In this document: positions 17,152 to 24,608 of the stretch, in pieces
Numbering within the stretch: position 1 is the stretch's first letter
Layout: each line of letters starts with the position of its first letter
DNA from: Spirochaetota bacterium
GTDB taxonomy: Bacteria; Spirochaetota; UBA4802; UB4802
DNA: 32,925 nt
Assembly (NCBI GenBank): GCA_029907515.1
Contig: JARYLT010000022.1
Span: 1 to 32,925 of the forward strand
Direction: 5' to 3'
Program-made: the position numbers and the translations under genes
Notes under the pieces: generated by a model
Seen by the model: the letters and a program-made list of their open reading frames with translations, nothing else
What the model was told of the DNA's origin: nothing
The model's database searches: none

Positions 17152-17736
17152 TTACTCTCCATTTGTTGAATCATCAAATTGCTTGATGGCTTCAAGGATT
17201 GCCTGGTGCTTTGCAGCACGTTCAGGCAGATGTATCTCGCTATATATTTCCTGTAATTGTCTGTGTATTTGCATGAGCGGGAAATAGTTGGCAAAAGCTC
17301 TGTGGAATGTTATAATAGCATCATCATACTGTTTATTTGTATACTGAATAGTGCCCAGAAGATATAATGCAACAGGATCATTGGGAGAATGCAGAAGTGC
17401 TTTTTCAAGATATCTGATTGCCTGATCTTGTTTCTGGTTTCTTATAAACCATCGTGCATACAGAATATATCCCTGAGAACTATCGGTTAACCGGATATAC
17501 TTTTCTATTGTTTTTTCAAAATTGCTATTATTGGTAAAAAAGTATATCTTTGCTAAAAGCAAATATGAATCAGATAAATCTGCTTTTTTTATTGATTCCA
17601 GGCATAAAGTACTTGCACCTTCAAAATCTTTGTTTGCATAACGTGTAAGTGCTTTGTTATACAATTCTTTTGCATGATTGGTATTGCTACAAGCAATGTA
17701 GAACAAAAGTACTATTATACTGGTAAATGTTCTCAT
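17152..17736 (-). CDS. TPR-repeat lipoprotein of the RND operon
   Basis: A 194-residue lipoprotein with lipobox YIAC (Cys16) and mature start SNTNHAKELYNKAL. The rest is made of about four tetratricopeptide repeats (22-185), clearest in QAIRYLEKALLHSPNDPVALYLLG and the next unit QYDDAIITFHRAF (given here as separate short pieces of a continuous helical array). TPR lipoproteins are protein-protein scaffolds on the periplasmic face of a membrane. Its ATG shares one base with the stop of the upstream gene (TAATG). Context suggests it organises the exporter or its lipoproteins. A CGATAGTT-family copy lies at 17478-17485. Confidence 0.82.
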   Translation of the reverse strand: MRTFTSIIVLLFYIACSNTNHAKELYNKALTRYANKDFEGASTLCLESIKKADLSDSYLLLAKIYFFTNNSNFEKTIEKYIRLTDSSQGYILYARWFIRNQKQDQAIRYLEKALLHSPNDPVALYLLGTIQYTNKQYDDAIITFHRAFANYFPLMQIHRQLQEIYSEIHLPERAAKHQAILEAIKQFDDSTNGE

Positions 17737-18515
17737 TATTCACCTTTGATATTTGATAGTAGTGTTGTTACAGCCAATGCTATAAGCTGTTGTTTGTGCA
17801 GTTCGCTGTCTATACTGGAATCATAGTATTTACTGAAATTGTCAGACAACGATATGGTAGGATTGGTGCTTATCCATTGTTTCATCTTATTTGAATAAGA
17901 ATAATTGCTTGTTAGCGTAAAGTAAACTTCAGGTCTGGTTAACAGCTTCTTTTGTTGAAATAAGTCAAATGATGTTAAACGAACACTACCACGCCACACA
18001 ATCACATTATGAACAGAAATACTTGCGTTAATTTCAGCAAAATAGTAATGATAGGGATAGATTGCTGTAATATCCGAATGTTTGTGCGATACCGATAGAG
18101 TTTCAGATATTTTCTCAATACGGAGTGTGTCGATTATTAACGATGGATGTTGGTTCTGCTGTTTAGTATCATCAAACAGAGTAATCGTTCTATTTTCATT
18201 GATTATTTGAATTCCCTGCTGTAATAATGCTTTCTGTATTTCATTATTCCATAGAATGAGTTCCTTTTTATCACTTGAATCATTATCATCATTGTTCACA
18301 TATGTAACAGTGATAGTATCTGGAATAATGAACCCAGATGGTGGGCTCATGCGTTCTACGGTGTGAAGTTTATTGTAATTATCAATAGCATATACCTCTG
18401 TTATACTGTTAGCCTGTGGTTTTGGTGGGATAGTTGCTGTTGTACACGAAATACAAAAAATAATTATTGTTATAAAAGTTGTAATAATTAACATTTTAAA
18501 CGAAATGTGTATCAT
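17736..18515 (-). CDS. Lipoprotein, first gene of the RND operon
   Basis: A 259-residue predicted lipoprotein. The hydrophobic leader is long and Ile-rich and ends in CISC (Cys24); the mature part starts TTATIPPKPQ. No family is recognised. Its features are a helix LWNNEIQKALLQQGIQII, a beta-rich middle (SLIIDTLRIEKISETLSV, EINASISVHNVIVWRG) and a C-terminal helix HKQQLIALAVTTLLSNI. Together these recall auxiliary lipoproteins of transporters and LptE/CsgG-like folds, with low certainty. AGGGG lies about eight bases before the ATG. It is the promoter-proximal gene of the nine-gene operon. Confidence 0.75.
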   Translation of the reverse strand: MIHISFKMLIITTFITIIIFCISCTTATIPPKPQANSITEVYAIDNYNKLHTVERMSPPSGFIIPDTITVTYVNNDDNDSSDKKELILWNNEIQKALLQQGIQIINENRTITLFDDTKQQNQHPSLIIDTLRIEKISETLSVSHKHSDITAIYPYHYYFAEINASISVHNVIVWRGSVRLTSFDLFQQKKLLTRPEVYFTLTSNYSYSNKMKQWISTNPTISLSDNFSKYYDSSIDSELHKQQLIALAVTTLLSNIKGE

Positions 18516-18809
18516 GATGTAATTCCCCTGGGTAAAAGTGTTTTTCTTATCTCAATAGCTCCATTGTTATGGTGTTCTCTGTGTGGCTCATTACGTTTCT
18601 TCACAAAATGAGTGCCTGGTGTTTTAATTCCAGATTTCTCTGCACCTTGTTATCCAGAATGGAATAAAAGACACAGCGTTTTAGACTCACTATATACAAC
18701 GCAGGAATTGAAAAAAATTGACGGGGAAATATAAAAAATTTTTATTTTTTTAAAATTTTTTTTATGGTTAATACGGTTTATAGTGTTGTTAAAGGCAAAG
18801 AGCTATACT
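18516..18809. other. Noncoding leader of the RND operon and tgt 3' flank
   Basis: This 294-base gap must hold the promoter of the minus-strand RND operon and the end of the tgt transcript. I find no convincing -35/-10 pair for the operon; TATAGT near 18690 on the minus strand is the best -10 but lacks a -35. The part at 18730-18770 is nearly pure A/T and may help end the tgt transcript, but it has no GC-rich stem. Confidence 0.4.
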
Positions 18810-19940
18810 TTATTCCTTAATAGTATTATTGCTGTAAACCTCTTCCCATCTTCTACATTCTTGCAGAAATCTATCTTCTGCAATACTTGTCTGTATGCTC
18901 TCAATGAATTGCTTCATAAAATACAGATTATGATAGGTATTGTAAATGAGGGCTGCTATCTCATTCATCTTATAAATATGACGCAGATATGCTTTAGTAA
19001 ATGTCCGGCATACATAACACTGGCAATGTTCATCCAGAGGCTCGAAATCCTGTGCATATATACCCGATTTGATATTGACGCGCCCTTTTGATGTAAAGAG
19101 TGTCCCATTGCGGGCAATGCGTGTTGGCATAACGCAATCAAACATGTCCACGCCATGTTTTATTGCTTCAAGTATTTCAAGTGGACTCCCAACACCCATC
19201 ATGTAGCGGGGTTTATCCCATGGCAACATGGGTACTGTTAAGGCTGTTATCTGAGCATATTCACTTTTAGGTTCACCAACGGAAAGACCGCCAATGGCAT
19301 AGCCTGAAAAATCATACTCCAGTAATGCTTCTACACAATGTTTTCGTAAATCAGGGAAGGTGCTGCCCTGTACTATTGCAAAGAGTGCCTGTCGGTCTGT
19401 ATCAAATGTATTTTTCCAGTACTCAAATGATGTGGCTGCCCAGTGCAGAGTACGGTCCACTGCCTTTTGTGCAGCATGGTGTGTTGAAGGGTATTCAACA
19501 CATTCATCTAAAACCATCATGATGTCAGAGCCAATAACCTTCTGTATGTCCAGTACCTTTTGCGGGCTGAAAAAATGTTTGGAACCATCAATATGTGATT
19601 TGAACTCAACCCCGTTATCATGCACCTTGCGTAAGTCGGCCAATGAAAATACCTGAAATCCGCCTGAATCGGTTAATATAGGTTTGTGATAGTTCATAAA
19701 ATTATGAAGGCCACCCACTTCTTTGAGCAGTTCAATACCAGGACGAATATACATGTGGTATGTATTGGACAGAATTATCTCAAAACCAATTTCTTCAATA
19801 TCGCGGATTGTTAGTGCGCGGATAGCACCTCGAGTTGCAACGGGCATAAAGACAGGTGTGTGCACAATACCATGGGTAGTGTGAAGAATTCCCGTGCGTG
19901 CCTGTGTGTCACGATCTTTTTTAATAATCTCAAAATGCAT
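18810..19940 (-). CDS. tgt: tRNA-guanine transglycosylase
   Basis: Bacterial Tgt swaps guanine 34 for preQ1 in tRNAs with GUN anticodons, a step in queuosine synthesis. The 376 residues match the family length. Seen are TDSGGFQVFS (Asp91, catalytic base), AIGGLSVGEP at 215-224, HGVDMFDCVMPTRIARNG at 262-279 with the nucleophilic Asp265, and the zinc site C306-x-C308-xx-C311 with His337. It follows the dehydrogenase gene by 20 bases and shares its transcript. No QueA or other queuosine gene is in the window. Confidence 0.97.
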   Translation of the reverse strand: MHFEIIKKDRDTQARTGILHTTHGIVHTPVFMPVATRGAIRALTIRDIEEIGFEIILSNTYHMYIRPGIELLKEVGGLHNFMNYHKPILTDSGGFQVFSLADLRKVHDNGVEFKSHIDGSKHFFSPQKVLDIQKVIGSDIMMVLDECVEYPSTHHAAQKAVDRTLHWAATSFEYWKNTFDTDRQALFAIVQGSTFPDLRKHCVEALLEYDFSGYAIGGLSVGEPKSEYAQITALTVPMLPWDKPRYMMGVGSPLEILEAIKHGVDMFDCVMPTRIARNGTLFTSKGRVNIKSGIYAQDFEPLDEHCQCYVCRTFTKAYLRHIYKMNEIAALIYNTYHNLYFMKQFIESIQTSIAEDRFLQECRRWEEVYSNNTIKE

Positions 19941-19960
19941 TGTTATAGCCTGTAGAATGG

Positions 19961-20854
19961 TTATAACTGCAAAAATTCTGGCTTTGAAAATTCTGGATGC
20001 GGATACGTATAAAATCCTTTGCCAGTTTTTGTTCCCAGTAACCCATTGTCAATGTAGTTCTGTAAAAATGCAGCATTCTTTTTACCCTGTTTGTCATTTA
20101 ACAAATCTGCCCAGTATTTTGTTACTTTGTATACTGTATCCAGCCCAATACTGTCCATTATGCCAAATGGACCAATAGGTGTGCCCATAACACCCATAAA
20201 ACTTCTATCTATATCATAGATATCGGCTACCTCATTGGCTGCAAGTGTCAGTGCTGAACTTATTAACGTCATGAGCATTGTATTGAATACATACCCATGA
20301 TTTTCTTTTTTTAACACAATTGGAATCTGCCCTAATTTTTTTGCAAAAGCGATAGTTACCTCTAAAGCTTCTTTGCTAGTTTGTGGATGTGGCATAACAT
20401 CAACAATCTTTGTTGTTCTGACATCATGAAAATGAAATGCCAGGAATTTATCAGGCCTGCCTGTTTCTTTTGCGATTTGTGATGGTACCAGTGACGAAGT
20501 ATTGGTAGTAAATATAGCGTGTTGTGGGCAAAGAGCATTAAACTCACTGAATACTTTTGCCTTTAATGCTGGGTCTTCAGGTACTGATTCGCTTACAAAA
20601 TCAACATCCTGCGCCGCTTTTGACGCATCGGTAAAATAATGTATCAATGGTAATGCACCAGATGCATTTTTTACAGTATGTTTTTCAAACCATTCGGCCA
20701 GTTTTACAATTCTTTCCTGGGCACTTTTAAGAGCATCTTCCTTTACATCATACAGGTGCACTCTATAGCCATGCATAGCGCATAAAAAGCCAATCTGCTG
20801 CCCCATTGTTCCTGAGCCAATAATTAAAACGGTTTTAATGGTGTCAACATCCAT
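19961..20854 (-). CDS. 3-hydroxyacyl-CoA dehydrogenase, divergent clade
   Basis: A 297-residue NAD-dependent dehydrogenase of the HAD/HBD family, which oxidises (S)-3-hydroxyacyl-CoA or runs in reverse. The NAD Rossmann motif GSGTMGQQIG is at 13-22, SESVPED at 88-94 and TNTSSLVPSQIA at 117-128. The usual catalytic HFFNP reads HFHDV (His141 kept), and the usual PGFxxNR reads HGYVFNT (186-192). These changes place it outside the classic butyrate-pathway group and nearer to the divergent class seen in some Firmicutes, by memory of those motifs. GGAGG sits five bases before the ATG. No thiolase or crotonase is nearby, so the acyl chain is unknown. Confidence 0.85.
   Translation of the reverse strand: MDVDTIKTVLIIGSGTMGQQIGFLCAMHGYRVHLYDVKEDALKSAQERIVKLAEWFEKHTVKNASGALPLIHYFTDASKAAQDVDFVSESVPEDPALKAKVFSEFNALCPQHAIFTTNTSSLVPSQIAKETGRPDKFLAFHFHDVRTTKIVDVMPHPQTSKEALEVTIAFAKKLGQIPIVLKKENHGYVFNTMLMTLISSALTLAANEVADIYDIDRSFMGVMGTPIGPFGIMDSIGLDTVYKVTKYWADLLNDKQGKKNAAFLQNYIDNGLLGTKTGKGFYTYPHPEFSKPEFLQL
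20349..20359 (+). repeat. GCGATAGTTAC motif copy, in dehydrogenase gene
   Basis: An exact 11-mer followed by C, opposite the coding strand; the gene reads EVTIAFA across it. Confidence 0.7.
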
Positions 20855-20880
20855 ACTTTCCTCCTGAAGATTAGTGTATA

Positions 20881-20891
20881 GTAACTATCGC
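20881..20891 (-). repeat. GCGATAGTTAC motif copy, upstream of dehydrogenase
   Basis: An exact intergenic copy on the minus strand, 27 bases before the start codon at 20854. It could lie in the promoter spacer (TTGCAT to TATACA). Confidence 0.7.
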
Positions 20892-20959
20892 ATAAAATGC
20901 AATTGTAAAATCAATGGTAATAACAAAAGTACTTTTATGTTCGTCAACTATTATATGAA

Positions 20960-20984
20960 TAAAAAAAGGGGCATAAAGCCCCTT
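20960..20984 (-). terminator. Rho-independent terminator after the paralogue pair
   Basis: A 7-bp stem, AAGGGGC/GCCCCTT (20966-20972 with 20978-20984), has a five-base loop. On the minus strand it is followed by a run of seven T. It lies about 30 bases past the stop of the secreted-protein gene that ends at 21017 and shields the dehydrogenase gene from read-through. Confidence 0.8.
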
Positions 20985-21016
20985 ACTGTATTATTACTTG
21001 TACGTGTACGGTTATA

Positions 21017-21625
21017 TCATTTAAACGGTACTCTGAGGGCATCAACGCCGACTTTATAACCACCCGATACAGTGACATATCCTTTATAAAGGTCTGTGGT
21101 GTCAGTAATCTTTGCCATGAACCAGTTTTCATTCCTTGCTTCATCTTTATTTTTTGGTGGCATTGCAATATTATTTTGATAATTACCGTCAAACATAATT
21201 ACCACAGCACCTATTTTGATATCTGCTTTAGTTGCTATCCTGGACTTCCAGTAATATTTAGTCCAGATTTCTTTGCCATCCTGGACTTTCATAAATTGCC
21301 CTTCATATTTGGTCTGGGCTGTTGGTGCAGTGATAACTTTAGCAATATATACGTATATCCATCCTGAATTTGGGAATTCACGGTCAGCAATAAAATAATC
21401 TGATGGTTGAATGTAATGGGCATCAGCATCTGAAGGGACATAGTCGCTGGTAGATGTTGTTTTCTGTGTTGTTTTTGTTTCAGTTGATTTTGTTGTTAAA
21501 CTATCAAGCGCTGCATCAGTAACTCTGCCTTTTATTGTATCAGTGAGATAATTGGAGTCACTTTTGCAACCTGGAATGGCTACTAATAATAAGCCAGCTA
21601 AAAGAAGTATAAACGTTCTTTTCAT
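21017..21625 (-). CDS. Lipoprotein of unknown family, tandem paralogue B
   Basis: A 202-residue predicted lipoprotein: MKRTF leader, lipobox IPGC (Cys20), then a linker of about 45 residues very rich in Thr, Ser and Lys, then a compact domain of about 135 residues. That domain shares most of its length with the next gene: DAHYIQPSDYF, GWIYVYIAK, EGQFMKVQDGKEIWTKYYWK, WFMAKITDTTDLYKGY and VTVSGGYKVG. I do not recognise the family. The ATG at 21625 is chosen over an in-frame one at 21640 because GAGGAG lies seven bases before it. It is the second gene of a two-gene operon, with a strong terminator downstream. It probably acts in the periplasm or on a membrane face. Confidence 0.82.
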   Translation of the reverse strand: MKRTFILLLAGLLLVAIPGCKSDSNYLTDTIKGRVTDAALDSLTTKSTETKTTQKTTSTSDYVPSDADAHYIQPSDYFIADREFPNSGWIYVYIAKVITAPTAQTKYEGQFMKVQDGKEIWTKYYWKSRIATKADIKIGAVVIMFDGNYQNNIAMPPKNKDEARNENWFMAKITDTTDLYKGYVTVSGGYKVGVDALRVPFK

Positions 21626-21644
21626 ATACTTGCTCCTCATTAAA

Positions 21645-22121
21645 TTATTTTACGATTAGACGTAGATTGTCTTTATTGATTTTATAACCACCTGACACTG
21701 TGATGTACCCTTTATACAGATCAGACATATCAGTAATTTTTGCCATGAACCATGATCCATTTCGGGCATTATCCTTATCTTCTGGTGCATGGTACACATC
21801 ATCTTTCACATTGTCATTAAAACAAATAACGACAGTACCAACCTTACACTCAGCCACAGTTGCAATTCTTGTTTTCCAGAAATGCTTTGTCCACAATTCT
21901 TCCCCTTCGCGAACTGTCATAAACTGGGCTTCATTTTTTGTTTCAGGTTTTGCAGGCTGAATCATTTTTGCAAGCTCTACGTAAATCCAACCCTGTTTGT
22001 ATGGCTCCTTGGAAACAAAATAATCATCATCCTGAATAAAGTGGGCGTCATCAAGAGCAAATACAACAAACGGGATTAAAAAACACAAAACAATCGCAAT
22101 AGTGAAAAATTTGCGATACAT
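21645..22121 (-). CDS. Secreted protein of unknown family, tandem paralogue A
   Basis: A 158-residue exported protein. Its leader MYRKFFTIAIVLCFLIPF ends at a signal peptidase I-like site FA-LDD, with no lipobox. The mature part is a single domain that matches the C-terminal domain of the next gene: DAHFIQDDDYF, GWIYVELAK, EGEELWTKHFWKTRIAT, WFMAKITDMSDLYKGY and VSGGYKIN. So one paralogue is soluble or secreted and the other lipid-anchored. The ATG at 22121 has GGAGG at 22128-22132, seven bases away; an upstream TTG is too close to that site. The function is unknown. Conserved Trp, Tyr and Lys suggest a ligand- or carbohydrate-binding fold, but nothing proves it. Confidence 0.82.
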   Translation of the reverse strand: MYRKFFTIAIVLCFLIPFVVFALDDAHFIQDDDYFVSKEPYKQGWIYVELAKMIQPAKPETKNEAQFMTVREGEELWTKHFWKTRIATVAECKVGTVVICFNDNVKDDVYHAPEDKDNARNGSWFMAKITDMSDLYKGYITVSGGYKINKDNLRLIVK

Positions 22122-22151
22122 ATACAACCTCCTTTAATTATAAATATACAC

Positions 22152-22182
22152 TTTATAACAGGTTGGCAGGTGCTAATGTCAC
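22152..22182 (-). promoter_or_regulatory. Candidate promoter of the tandem paralogues
   Basis: On the minus strand GTGACA (22182-22177) and TATAAA (22157-22152) are separated by 19 bases. TGT just before the -10 box makes an extended -10 (TGnTATAAA). The predicted start is about 25 bases before the ATG at 22121. Confidence 0.4.
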
Positions 22183-22232
22183 GGTGCAATAAAGTGTTTA
22201 CATTCTTTATTCAAAAATCAGTACTCTATCTG

Positions 22233-22243
22233 GTAACTATCGC
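22233..22243 (-). repeat. GCGATAGTTAC motif copy, abutting a stop codon
   Basis: An exact intergenic copy that begins at the base after the TAG of the TIP30-like gene on the same strand. Confidence 0.7.
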
Positions 22244-22882
22244 CTATAATGCTTCATGAATATGAATGCCAGGTATATGTGCTTTTGCTGCCTGAATCAT
22301 GGATGCGGCAACATGTTTTGCTTCCACGGGTGCGTACTTTTTTAAAGGTCCTTTCAGTATATAGTGTAATGGCTTTGCACACCGTTGAGTTATATCTTCA
22401 AGAAAGCGCTTTTCATCCCTCTGACCCAATAAAAGTGATGGTCTGAATATATGCACTGCATCAAATTGGATTGAAGCCACGTCCTTTTCCATCTGCCCTT
22501 TTATTCTATTGTAAAAAAACAATGAATGGGGATGTGCTCCAATAGCGCTGACAACTAAAAATTGCTTTGCTCCCTGCGCATGAGCAATTCTGGCTGCTTT
22601 TACTACATAGTCGTAATCAACCTGTTTAAATGCTTCTTTTGAGCCTGCTTTCTTCATGGTAGTACCCAGGCAACAATAGACATCATCTACCGAAAACGCA
22701 TGGGCCACCGTTTCAAGATTATTAAAATCAGCAATGTATTGAAAAACTGACCTTGCCTGTAGATGTACCTTTCGCCGTGTTATCACATGTATAGCAGAGT
22801 AATAAGTATCATTAGTGAGCAACAATAGAAGGTTTGAACCTACAAGACCAGTTGCACCCAGCACACACGCTTTTTTATTCAT
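22244..22882 (-). CDS. NAD(P)-binding TIP30/HTATIP2-like protein
   Basis: A 212-residue atypical short-chain dehydrogenase of the NAD(P)H-binding (TIP30/YbjT-like) group. The nucleotide motif GATGLVGS is at 9-16. Further family landmarks are CLGTTMKKAGSKEAF, VDYDYVVKAA, FLVVSAIGAHPHS (SxxGA) and YNRIKGQMEKDV (YxxxK), then HIFRPSLLLGQR. The substrate is unknown for most bacterial members. I see no clear ribosome binding site before the ATG at 22882. The DNA motif GCGATAGTTACC begins right after its stop codon. Confidence 0.88.
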   Translation of the reverse strand: MNKKACVLGATGLVGSNLLLLLTNDTYYSAIHVITRRKVHLQARSVFQYIADFNNLETVAHAFSVDDVYCCLGTTMKKAGSKEAFKQVDYDYVVKAARIAHAQGAKQFLVVSAIGAHPHSLFFYNRIKGQMEKDVASIQFDAVHIFRPSLLLGQRDEKRFLEDITQRCAKPLHYILKGPLKKYAPVEAKHVAASMIQAAKAHIPGIHIHEAL

Positions 22883-22930
22883 AATAGTAATGTTATAAAT
22901 GTTTGTTATAAAGTCAACTGAAAATGAAAA

Positions 22931-23419
22931 TTATTTTTTATACAAACGTATTTTTGGCAGGATGAAAGGAGTAGTCTTTTTATAGTGTATATAGTCATTA
23001 CCAAATTTGCGTATCAGTTCTTTTTCTTCAAAAAATTCATCATAGAGCATATGAAAAAGAACTATTGCCAATAGTAGTGCTGCAGCTATTCCATGATTAA
23101 TAATAATACCTGCACCTGTATAATACAGTGTCAGGCCCAGTGTCATGGGATTGCGGCAAAACCTGTATGGTCCTGTAACAATAAGTTTCTGAGGGCCAAA
23201 CAGAGGAACAGGCGTTCCTTTCCCTGTGGTTATTTGTGAGATAACAGCCCATAGAGAAATTAACAGGCCAATGATCCCCACTGCAGCACCTATACCTGCA
23301 AGGCCAGCGGTGTGAAATGGTGTCGGTATAATTGTAAATGAAAATAGTGCGATAGTTACTGGTAGCAGTATAATCCAGAAAATAACACCAACTATTGTAA
23401 TAATAATTTTAACAATCAT
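22931..23419 (-). CDS. ICMT/PEMT-type membrane methyltransferase
   Basis: A 162-residue integral membrane protein with about four hydrophobic segments (2-30, 38-63, 92-125 and a short last one). The C-terminal half carries the isoprenylcysteine/phospholipid methyltransferase signature GPYRFCRNPMTLG (about 83-95), then EEKELIRKFGNDYIHY and P-rich LPK near the end. Such enzymes use SAM to methylate lipid-linked substrates. The bacterial substrates are mostly unknown. It lies 48 bases upstream of the TIP30-like gene on the same strand. Confidence 0.85.
   Translation of the reverse strand: MIVKIIITIVGVIFWIILLPVTIALFSFTIIPTPFHTAGLAGIGAAVGIIGLLISLWAVISQITTGKGTPVPLFGPQKLIVTGPYRFCRNPMTLGLTLYYTGAGIIINHGIAAALLLAIVLFHMLYDEFFEEKELIRKFGNDYIHYKKTTPFILPKIRLYKK
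23349..23359 (+). repeat. GCGATAGTTAC motif copy, in methyltransferase gene
   Basis: An exact copy opposite the coding strand; the gene reads PVTIALF here. Confidence 0.7.
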
Positions 23420-23509
23420 AGATACAGAATCTCTCTTATTATAAAATCATTAAGCTTTAGAAAAATGTATTTTGCCTTGATCATATGAGATAGTAATCAT
23501 CATTAAATG

Positions 23510-24211
23510 TTAATAGTGCATAAGTTCTTCGGGATTTACTGGTTGCTTTCCTTTATACACCTCATAGTGAAGATGTGGTCCGGTTGCTCTACCGGTAGCA
23601 CCAACGGTGCCTATCTGTTGACCTTGTTGCACAACCTCACCAGGCTTTACCAGACGCTTTTCAAGATGTGCATACAGTGTTTTTATATTGTTTTCATGTT
23701 CAATGATGATGCAATTACCATATCCATTATTCATGTACTGTGATGAAGCAACAATGCCATGTGCACTAGCCACTACTTTAGTCCCTTTTGGTGCAGCGAT
23801 GTCTATCCCTTTATGAAATGAATATTTTTTGGTGACAGGATTTTCCCTGTATCCATATTTACCTGTCATTTTTCCTTTTGTTGGTGCAATTAATGATTCT
23901 TTGGTGCCTTTTTTGTCTTCTTCTGGTTTTTTGTCAGGTGTCATTTCTTTTTTTGCATATTCATCATGGTCAACCACATCAGTAGCGTTAGAAGGCTCAA
24001 CAGGAACTACCAGTTTTTCTTCTCCACCAACATTTGCATTTATTTCTTTCATTAATGCATGTATTTTTTTAATGATTGCATCCTTTCTTTCAACATCAGA
24101 TACATACTGCTGTTTTACTTTTTCAGTGTCAGCCTGTTTTTGCTTAACCACTGAAGCCTGAATATGTGCTAACATTGCAATAATTATAACGATGATCCAT
24201 TTTTTATTCAT
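23510..24211 (-). CDS. M23 family metallopeptidase (LytM-like)
   Basis: A 233-residue secreted or anchored peptidase that probably cuts peptidoglycan cross-bridges or activates amidases. The N-terminal hydrophobic leader (5-20) is followed by a charged coiled-coil-like region (24-60) and a Lys/Glu/Pro-rich linker to about 107. The M23 domain runs from GKYGYRENP to the end. The zinc and catalytic residues are intact: His133 and Asp137 in FHKGIDIAAP, His182 in AHLEK, and His213/His215 in GPHLHYE. With all four residues it should be active and is not an EnvC-type activator. AAGGAG lies upstream of the ATG. The leader has Ala-rich HIQAS as a possible cleavage site. Confidence 0.93.
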   Translation of the reverse strand: MNKKWIIVIIIAMLAHIQASVVKQKQADTEKVKQQYVSDVERKDAIIKKIHALMKEINANVGGEEKLVVPVEPSNATDVVDHDEYAKKEMTPDKKPEEDKKGTKESLIAPTKGKMTGKYGYRENPVTKKYSFHKGIDIAAPKGTKVVASAHGIVASSQYMNNGYGNCIIIEHENNIKTLYAHLEKRLVKPGEVVQQGQQIGTVGATGRATGPHLHYEVYKGKQPVNPEELMHY

Positions 24212-24361
24212 AGTGAATAAATCTCCTTCTGAACATAGGTTTTAGAGTAAAACGTTATTCTGTAATATACATTAATCAGAAAGCTCTTATCGTTTGAAAA
24301 TAAAGAATCCTTGCTTTGATCAGAATGATATACACTAATAGTTCACAATGAAAAGTATTTT

Positions 24362-24440
24362 TGTCATCCTGAGGAGTCCCGACTTTATCGGGATCGATGT
24401 TTAAATATTTGGGAACCTTCGCTTTTGGCTCAGGATGGCA
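24362..24440. repeat. Intergenic palindromic repeat unit
   Basis: The 397-base gap 24212-24608 has no gene. Within it TGTCATCCTGAG (24362-24373) and CTCAGGATGGCA (24429-24440) form imperfect inverted ends. A nested hairpin TCCCGA-cttta-TCGGGA is at 24377-24393. Elements of this style are dispersed in many environmental genomes, from general familiarity; no second copy is in this window. Confidence 0.5.
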
Positions 24441-24452
24441 TGTCAACTATCC

Positions 24453-24499
24453 TGTCATTGCTAGCCCTGATACAATCGGGATATAACAATCTCATTTGC
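24453..24499. repeat. Second degenerate intergenic repeat unit
   Basis: TGTCATTGCTAGCCC, then a hairpin-like CCTGA-tacaa-TCGGG, then CAATCTCATTTGC. This resembles a decayed copy of the dispersed TGTCATTGCGAG...GCAATCTC type of intergenic repeat. It directly follows the first unit, so the gap may have taken in two elements. Confidence 0.35.
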
Positions 24500-24608
24500 T
24501 TGTCAGCCCCTTTTTTACTGCATGTAATGACTTTGTTCTTAATTAAAAGTGATAGTGTGACTTTCAGGGGCAGCTATTATATATTTTCGGAAGTATTGAC
24601 AAAAAGGC

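Noticed and set aside
18718-18746. Plus-strand promoter TTGACG-17-TTTATT
   Set aside because: The -35 box is good but the -10 is poor, and no plus-strand gene follows; it would only make RNA antisense to tgt.
21626-21640. Earlier ATG at 21640 for the lipoprotein
   Set aside because: The ribosome binding site GAGGAG lies between this ATG and the one at 21625, so only the later start fits.
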